The notes beneath the pieces are model-generated. The model did no database searches and was not told where the DNA came from. It saw only the letters and a list, made by a program, of their open reading frames with translations. From Dehalococcoidia bacterium (GTDB lineage Bacteria > Chloroflexota > Dehalococcoidia > GIF9 > AB-539-J10): 34,401 bases of DNA. The translations under genes were made by a program, and so were the position numbers. The DNA is taken from contig JACUUR010000005.1 of assembly GCA_014859205.1 (NCBI GenBank), positions 1-34,401 on the forward strand. Direction: 5' to 3'. This document shows positions 28,638 through 34,401 of this stretch, one piece after another. The stretch's first letter is position 1; each line of letters begins with the position of its first letter.

Positions 28638-29165
28638 ATGGTGAATGGAGAATGGTACTTGCTGTACGTCTCCTCGGGTCATGAGGAGCAGGCCAGGAGG
28701 AATCTGGAACAGCGTATCAAGTACATGGATGTGGGTGACAAGATATTTGATGTGGTTATTCCCACTACCAAAGAGATTGAGATCAAGGCAGGAAAGCGGC
28801 ATACGACCACCAAGAAGGCTTTCCCGGGCTATATCATGGTCAATATGACCCTGGATGAGTATAGCTGGGACATAGTACGCAATACCCCCGGTGTGGCGGG
28901 CTTTGTGAGTGCCGGGACCATACCTGTGCCTCTGCCCAAGGAAGAGGCGACCGCCATCCTGCAACGTATGGAGGCCGCTCCTACCGAGGTGACGATGACC
29001 TTTGCGGAGGGAGATAGTGTGCGTGTGACCAGCGGGCCGTTCATCGATTTCATCGGCAAGGTGGAGCAGGTCAACCCGAACAAGGGCAAGGCAACGGTGC
29101 TGCTCTCGCTGTTCGGCCGGGAAACCCCCGTGGAATTGGACCTGCTGGGGATTGAGAAGATATGA
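28638..29165 (+). CDS. nusG: Transcription termination/antitermination protein NusG
   Basis: WYLLYVSSGHEEQARRNLEQRI, AFPGYIMVNMTLDEYSWDIVRNTPGVAGFV, C-terminal KOW VRVTSGPFIDFIGKVEQVNPNKGKATVLLSLFGRETPVELD. Confidence 0.96.
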   Translation: MVNGEWYLLYVSSGHEEQARRNLEQRIKYMDVGDKIFDVVIPTTKEIEIKAGKRHTTTKKAFPGYIMVNMTLDEYSWDIVRNTPGVAGFVSAGTIPVPLPKEEATAILQRMEAAPTEVTMTFAEGDSVRVTSGPFIDFIGKVEQVNPNKGKATVLLSLFGRETPVELDLLGIEKI

Positions 29166-29204
29166 CCTGTGGGACCACTGGGATAGCGAAAGAGAGTATC
29201 AGTA

Positions 29205-29633
29205 ATGGCAAAGAAGGTTAAAGCGATAATTAAGCTGCAGATACCGGCAGGCAAGGCTACTCCGGCGCCTCCAGTGGGACCTGCTCTGGGTCAGCACGGC
29301 ATCAACATAATGGCTTTCTGTAAGGAGTACAATGAGCGAACTGCCTCTCAGGACGGGTTTATCGTTCCTGCTGAGATAACCGTGTTTGAGGACCGTTCCT
29401 TTACCTTTGTGACCAAGATGCCTCCGGTCTCCGACCTGTTGCGGCGTGCTCTGGGAGTGGAGAAGGGCAGCGGTTATCCAGGGACCGAGAAGGCGGGTAG
29501 GATCAGCAGGGACGCGGTGTATGAGATTGCGCGGACCAAGATGAAGGACCTCAATACCAGTGATATAGATAAGGCAGTGAGCATTGTCGCCGGCACGGCC
29601 CGGAGTATGGGGGTTGAGGTTGAACAGGGCTAG
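29205..29633 (+). CDS. rplK: 50S ribosomal protein L11
   Basis: [44 protein letters not shown]. Confidence 0.97.
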   Translation: MAKKVKAIIKLQIPAGKATPAPPVGPALGQHGINIMAFCKEYNERTASQDGFIVPAEITVFEDRSFTFVTKMPPVSDLLRRALGVEKGSGYPGTEKAGRISRDAVYEIARTKMKDLNTSDIDKAVSIVAGTARSMGVEVEQG

Positions 29634-29673
29634 TTGCATGGAAGCTGACAGAGATAACTGAGGGTACAAGCAA

Positions 29674-30396
29674 GTGGGAAAACACGGGAAGAAATACCAG
29701 GAAGCCAGCAAGGTCGTAGATAAGGCAAAGGCCTATTCTCCTGACGAGGCAATCGAGTTGGCCAAGCAGGCGTCCTACGCCAAATTCGATGAGACGGTTG
29801 AACTGCACTTGAAGATGGGGGTCAATCCCCGCAGTGCTGATCAGCAGGTGCGTGGTGTGGTCCTGCTGCCCAACGGACTGGGCAAGAAGACACGGGTGCT
29901 CGTTTTCACCCAGGGTGAAGGAATAAAGCTGGCGGAAGAGGCGGGAGCCGACTATGCCGGGGCGGACGAGCTTATCAAGCAGATCGAAGACGGCTGGCTT
30001 GAGTTTGATGTATCTATCGCTACCCCTGATATGATGCCCAAAGTGGCTAAGCTAGGCCGTATTCTGGGACGGCGGGGTTTGATGCCCAATCCCAAGTCCG
30101 GCACCGTGGTGCCTGCCCAGGACCTGTCCCGGGTTATTAGTGAAGCCCGCAAGGGCAGGTCTGAGTTTCGGCTGGACAGAACCGCCATCATACATCTGCC
30201 CATCGGTAAGATCAGCTTTGACAAGGATAAGCTTCTGGAGAATCTTGCGGCGGCCGTCGACGCTATTGTCAAGGCAAAGCCCAGTGGGGCCAAAGGGCAG
30301 TACATCAGAACGGCATTCTTGGCCACCAGTATGGGGCCGGGATTCAGACTGGATATCTCCTCCGTACTCGCGGTATCCAGTTCTCTCAGCAGATAG
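29674..30396 (+). CDS. rplA: 50S ribosomal protein L1 (GTG start)
   Basis: [76 protein letters not shown]. Confidence 0.96.
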   Translation: MGKHGKKYQEASKVVDKAKAYSPDEAIELAKQASYAKFDETVELHLKMGVNPRSADQQVRGVVLLPNGLGKKTRVLVFTQGEGIKLAEEAGADYAGADELIKQIEDGWLEFDVSIATPDMMPKVAKLGRILGRRGLMPNPKSGTVVPAQDLSRVISEARKGRSEFRLDRTAIIHLPIGKISFDKDKLLENLAAAVDAIVKAKPSGAKGQYIRTAFLATSMGPGFRLDISSVLAVSSSLSR

Positions 30397-30571
30397 CCTG
30401 TCCGCAGACTGCGACATCCACATACGCGAAGGCCCATCAGCTTTGCCTGCTCCCTGTGCAACGAGCGATGCGTCATCGGCGGATGCACGCCATGGTCTGC
30501 TGGTTGCGCTGGTCGGCTGCGTCGTCTTGAAACCAGTGCAACAGACACTGGACGCGGTCAGTAGGTGAACG

Positions 30572-31033
30572 ATGAAGGCTCTGGTGGTCTATGTCTCCGT
30601 ACACCACGGCAATACCGAGAAGGTCGCCAGGGCAATGGCAGATGCCCTTGATGCCTGCCTACTGCCGGTCGAGCAGGCGGATGCAGGTGTGCTTGAGGAG
30701 TATGACCTGATCGGTTTTGGTTCAGGCATCTATTTCGGCAGGCATCACAGGAGTCTGCTGAATCTAGTCGATGGACTTCCTGTGCTGAGAAACAAGAAGG
30801 CCTTCGTTTTCTCGTCTAGCGGATTGAGGAAGGTCCGATTCGTCCATGACTTTCACAGGCCACTGAAGGAGAAGCTGCGACGGAAAGGACTCACGGTCAT
30901 AGGAGAGTTCTCCTGCAGGGGACTCGATACATTCGGGGCAACCAGGATCGTCGGTGGGATAAACAGGGGCAGACCTGACGAAGAAGACCTGAGGCGATCG
31001 CAGGATTTCGCCGGGAATCTGGCTACGTCATAA
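30572..31033 (+). CDS. Flavodoxin-family protein
   Basis: N-terminal KALVVYVSVHHGNTEKVARAMADAL FMN-binding loop; EEYDLIGFGSGIYFGRHHRSL. Confidence 0.88.
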   Translation: MKALVVYVSVHHGNTEKVARAMADALDACLLPVEQADAGVLEEYDLIGFGSGIYFGRHHRSLLNLVDGLPVLRNKKAFVFSSSGLRKVRFVHDFHRPLKEKLRRKGLTVIGEFSCRGLDTFGATRIVGGINRGRPDEEDLRRSQDFAGNLATS

Positions 31034-31212
31034 TGGGCGAGTTATCATGGGTGCCTCCTTAACTCCGTGTGGTGGACGCTTCGGCATGTCTCCGTGACGA
31101 GTATCCGACGATTTGAGGCACCGGGCCCGTGTCTCATCATGTCAGCCAGGGAAGCATCGGCGGCAGCCCATATCTCAGAGAGACGAAGGCCCCGGTCTAG
31201 GTGTATGTGGTC

Positions 31213-31710
31213 TCAGTCTATCCTCTTGAACAGCTTGCCCTTGGTTCCACAGACAGGACAGGTGTCGGGAGGTTCCTGCTCCGAGGTGAAACCGCAGACG
31301 GGGCATACGTAGAAAGGGCAGTTGTCCTGCGAACTCCCCAGGTTATCGAGGAGTTTCTGATAAAGCCTGGCGTGTACCTTCTCCACCTCGTTGGCATAGT
31401 GAAATGACCTTTCCGCCTCTGTGTGCCCTTCAGCCTTGGCGGCCTCCAGCATTTCCGGGTACATCGACTTGAACTCATGGGTCTCACCGGCTATGGCCTC
31501 CGCCAGGTTCTCGCCGGTAGTCTTAACACCCTTGAGCGCCTTAAGATGGTTGTGGGCGTGAATAGTCTCAGCCTCGGCGGCAGCCCTGAATAACCTGGCT
31601 ACCTGCGGGTAACCTTCTTTATCGGCAGCGGCCGCAAACGCCAGATATCTGCGATTTGCCTGGGATTCTCCGGCAAAGGCCTCTCTCAGGTGCTCTTCGG
31701 TTCTTGACAT
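31213..31710 (-). CDS. Rubrerythrin family protein with C-terminal rubredoxin-like domain (start reassigned from 32052 to ATG 31710)
   Basis: MSRTEEHLREAFAGESQANRRYLAFAAAADKEGYPQVARLF, C-terminal FYVCPVCGFTSEQEPPDTCPVCGTKGKLF; the upstream 114 codons look non-homologous. Confidence 0.93.
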   Translation of the reverse strand: MSRTEEHLREAFAGESQANRRYLAFAAAADKEGYPQVARLFRAAAEAETIHAHNHLKALKGVKTTGENLAEAIAGETHEFKSMYPEMLEAAKAEGHTEAERSFHYANEVEKVHARLYQKLLDNLGSSQDNCPFYVCPVCGFTSEQEPPDTCPVCGTKGKLFKRID

Positions 31711-32010
31711 CGGTGGTCTGTCTCCTCTCTGCTCCGATCGCTCTCGTGTTGTGGATGCAGGTATTATACTATCAACGGGAGATTGCCACCAGTCCAGAGG
31801 GTCGAGGCGGCACGGCGAACCCCTGGCATATCGGCTAACATCGTCACCTTTCCGGCGGCAGTGGGGTGTACTCAGCGAACAGGCCGGTTGATGTTGATTG
31901 ACGAGTGCGACGTCCCCGCACCGCCGTTCTTGATCCGCAGGCAGAAAGGACTCGTTTGGGCCGCACATTGATGAGGATCTTGCGTTATAATGACGGAGAT
32001 CGGGAGGACC

Positions 32011-32493
32011 ATGGGAAAGGCGAGAATCAGCCGGGGTGAGCTTTCTGCCCAATCAAACAATACACCTATAAAGTTGCGGCGCCTCGATACTTCTGATGCG
32101 AGTTACCGCGCACGGTATGCCGCAGAGTGTGACGGAATCTCAGACGAGTCGAAGGTGGCTCGAATAGAGCGGAGGATGCGAGACTGGATCAAGGGGCCCT
32201 GCCACGTTGGCATTGTAGCGCTTGCCGGCGAGCGTCGAGTCGGTCACGTAGACGGTGAGATTCGGGGCACACGCCTCGTAATTGAGGACATCTATGTGGA
32301 GAACGCGTACCGTTCCCGAGGCATCGGGGGCCGCCTGCTCGAGGCCATCAGTGCTGAGGCAAGGGGGCGAGGAGCAACTGTGGTCGAGTTCGACACTGAG
32401 TCCGACAATCTTGCCATGCAGAGGGTAGGCAGGCGCATGGGGTTCACGTTGACCCGTCTCTACTACGAAAGGCAGTTGATAGACCAGGCTTGA
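32011..32493 (+). CDS. GNAT-family N-acetyltransferase (start reassigned from 31990)
   Basis: IEDIYVENAYRSRGIGGRLLEAISAEARGRGATVVEFDT; GGAGGACC SD before ATG 32011, while ATG 31990 overlaps a TATAAT (31986-31991). Confidence 0.82.
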   Translation: MGKARISRGELSAQSNNTPIKLRRLDTSDASYRARYAAECDGISDESKVARIERRMRDWIKGPCHVGIVALAGERRVGHVDGEIRGTRLVIEDIYVENAYRSRGIGGRLLEAISAEARGRGATVVEFDTESDNLAMQRVGRRMGFTLTRLYYERQLIDQA

Positions 32494-32619
32494 GGCGCCG
32501 CACATCTGCAGACGCAGGACCTCGGAGGTCGTGGCATGAATCTGCAGGGGGGTTCTCCGGAATGCTCGGACATATGCGGAAGCGCATGATGAAGAGTCTA
32601 CCTTGCACAGGAGGTGAAT

Positions 32620-34194
32620 ATGAAAGTAGCCAGAGTAGATGAGATGAAGGACCTGGACAGGCGTGCTACGGCTGAGTTTGGGATTTCTGAGGAACTCCTG
32701 ATGGAGAACGCCGGACAGGCGGTGTACTTCGTCATGTTGCAGGAATTCGGCATACAGAACAACAGATTCGTGATCCTCTGCGGCGGTGGCAACAACGGCG
32801 GAGACGGGTTGGTCGTGGCCAGGAAGATTCACTCGAGTGGCGGGGAGGTGACAGTCTTACTTCTGGATGATGAGAGCAAGTTCAGGGGGGCGGCCAAGCA
32901 GAACTTCGAAATCGTATCCAGGATGCCGGTGGCGATCTCCAGGGTTGATTCGGTTGACTCCATAAGGTCGCTGATTATTCATTCTGACGCTATCGTGGAT
33001 GCCATATTCGGCACAGGCCTTGTCCGGGAGGTCGGCGGGCTGTACAAGGACGTGATCCAGTTGATCAACGACAGCCAGAGGATGGTGTTCAGCGTTGACA
33101 TTCCTTCGGGCATAAACGGCGATACCGGCCAGGTGATGGGGGCGGCTGTACAGGCGGACTACACCGTGGCATTTGGCCTCCCGAAGCTTGGGAATATGCT
33201 TTATCCCGGGTATGTGCACTGCGGCAAGCTATACGTCTCGCATATATCTTTCCCACCTGCGCTCCATGACTGCGACTCCATGAAGGTGACGATAAACCAT
33301 CCGGTGCAGTTACCAGAAAGAGCTAGAGATGCCCATAAGGGCAGCTGTGGAAAGGCCATTTTCATTGCCGGGTCTCCGAGCTATCTGGGCGCGCCGTACC
33401 TTTCCGCTCTGTCTTTTCTCAGGGCAGGAGGCGGGCTATCCTACCTGGCAGCACCCAGGTCCGTCTCACCATTTCTGACAGGTGGAGGATGTGAGGTCGT
33501 GTTTCTGCCGCAGAAGGGGACGGCTTCAGGAAGCATGGCCCTCGACAACAAGGATGGGCTTGTGGAGCTTTCTCAAATGGCCGACATTGTTGTGCTGGGC
33601 CCCGGTCTTTCTCTAGAGGGTGAGACGCAGGAACTTATACGGCGGCTGGCCCGCGAAATCGACAAGCCTCTGCTCGTAGACGGCGATGGCATCACTGCCG
33701 TCGCTCAAGACCTGGAGACGATAAAGAGGAGGCAAGCCCCCACGACACTTACTCCGCATCCGGGCGAGATGTCCCGAATAGCCAGGGCGGAGATGAGCGA
33801 AGTGAACAGTAATAAGATCAGCATTCTGCAGCGCATGGCACGGGAACTCAATGCGATGGTTGTCCTGAAAGGCCCCCATTCGCTAATCGGATATCCCGAC
33901 GAGACCGTCTACATCAATATGAGCGGCAACCCCGGCATGGCCACCGCCGGGAGCGGCGATGTCCTGACGGGAACCATTGCTGCCATGTACGGTCTGGGCC
34001 TGACACTTCAGGGTGCCGTGAGGATGGGCGTGTTCGTCCACGGGTTGTCCGGTGACCTTGCCGCTGTGGATAAGGGCGAGGACGGGATGACTGCCCGGGA
34101 CATACTGGACTACCTGCCCGAAGCTATGAAGCTCTGTCGGGATGACTTTGCCGGGATCTCGGAAAACCTGTATGGCAGCGTTCTTGTGATATAG
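32620..34194 (+). CDS. nnr: Bifunctional NAD(P)H-hydrate epimerase / ADP-dependent NAD(P)H-hydrate dehydratase
   Basis: FVILCGGGNNGGDGLVVARKI epimerase domain; LTPHPGEMSRI, VLKGPHSLIGYPDETVYINMSGNPGMATAGSGDVLTGTIAAM dehydratase domain; SD AGGAGGTG before ATG 32620. Confidence 0.95.
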   Translation: MKVARVDEMKDLDRRATAEFGISEELLMENAGQAVYFVMLQEFGIQNNRFVILCGGGNNGGDGLVVARKIHSSGGEVTVLLLDDESKFRGAAKQNFEIVSRMPVAISRVDSVDSIRSLIIHSDAIVDAIFGTGLVREVGGLYKDVIQLINDSQRMVFSVDIPSGINGDTGQVMGAAVQADYTVAFGLPKLGNMLYPGYVHCGKLYVSHISFPPALHDCDSMKVTINHPVQLPERARDAHKGSCGKAIFIAGSPSYLGAPYLSALSFLRAGGGLSYLAAPRSVSPFLTGGGCEVVFLPQKGTASGSMALDNKDGLVELSQMADIVVLGPGLSLEGETQELIRRLAREIDKPLLVDGDGITAVAQDLETIKRRQAPTTLTPHPGEMSRIARAEMSEVNSNKISILQRMARELNAMVVLKGPHSLIGYPDETVYINMSGNPGMATAGSGDVLTGTIAAMYGLGLTLQGAVRMGVFVHGLSGDLAAVDKGEDGMTARDILDYLPEAMKLCRDDFAGISENLYGSVLVI

Positions 34195-34346
34195 GGTTGG
34201 TGCCGCAGGGTCTCGCTGGCCGGGATGTGGTCCAAGGCCAGGACCATTCTGCAGACGGGAGGAGCGGTTGATCTGCTCAGCGAGGCAGGTTCTGTACCTG
34301 CATTCGCATGTCAACGTTCGGCGCATATGGCAAGGAAGACGGAAGC

Positions 34347-34401
34347 ATGAAGGCGATGGTGCTCAGGCGAATATCCTCAGTCGAAGACAAACCCCTGGAG
34401 T
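34347..34401 (+). CDS. Start of a zinc-type alcohol dehydrogenase-like protein, truncated by window end
   Basis: MKAMVLRRISSVEDKPLE, typical N-terminus of propanol-preferring ADH-like proteins; only 18 codons visible. Confidence 0.5.
   Translation, partial: MKAMVLRRISSVEDKPLE

Noticed and set aside
31711-32052. 114-codon N-terminal extension of the second rubrerythrin in the ORF track
   Set aside because: Sequence is non-homologous to rubrerythrins, and overlaps the promoter/start region of the divergent GNAT gene; ATG 31710 fits the family start.
34195-34346. Unassigned spacer between nnr and the ADH-like start
   Set aside because: No convincing ORF, RNA or repeat found; too little context at the window edge.

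Overview
The window looks like a bacterial chromosomal segment dominated by translation and isoprenoid/envelope housekeeping genes. Gene content and protein style suggest a Dehalococcoidia-like Chloroflexota; this is an inference and no search was run. There are three strand blocks. (i) + strand, about 1-14.06 kb: 3' end of a tRNA-Val, thrS-infC-rpmI-rplT-pheS-pheT, a GNAT, then an oxidative-stress cluster (PerR/Fur-type regulator, a stand-alone 41-aa desulforedoxin missed by the ORF track, rubrerythrin, Fe/Mn-SOD, truncated peroxiredoxin), a DUF255/YyaL-type protein, a TspO-like protein and a small membrane protein; an ICMT-like gene lies in this stretch on the - strand. (ii) - strand, about 14.2-26.5 kb: MFS transporter, ABC-2 permease and ATPase, proS, DUF4389-like, ispG, rseP, dxr, cdsA, a small membrane protein, frr, tsf, rpsB. 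(iii) + strand, 26.6 kb to end: tRNA-Thr, tRNA-Tyr, tRNA-Thr, tuf, rpmG (also missed by the track), secE, nusG, rplK, rplA, flavodoxin, a - strand rubrerythrin, GNAT, nnr, and the start of an alcohol-dehydrogenase-like gene. I saw no CRISPR array, phage, transposon or clearly novel multi-gene system. The best leads are a 26-bp Fur/PerR-type palindrome overlapping a near-consensus promoter (which also shows the called ORF start is too far upstream), a four-cysteine insert in EF-Tu, a structured rpmI-rplT spacer that may be an L20-type control element or carry a small ORF, a truncated peroxiredoxin, and gene losses from normally conserved clusters (no pyrH, uppS or rplJ-rplL at the expected places).
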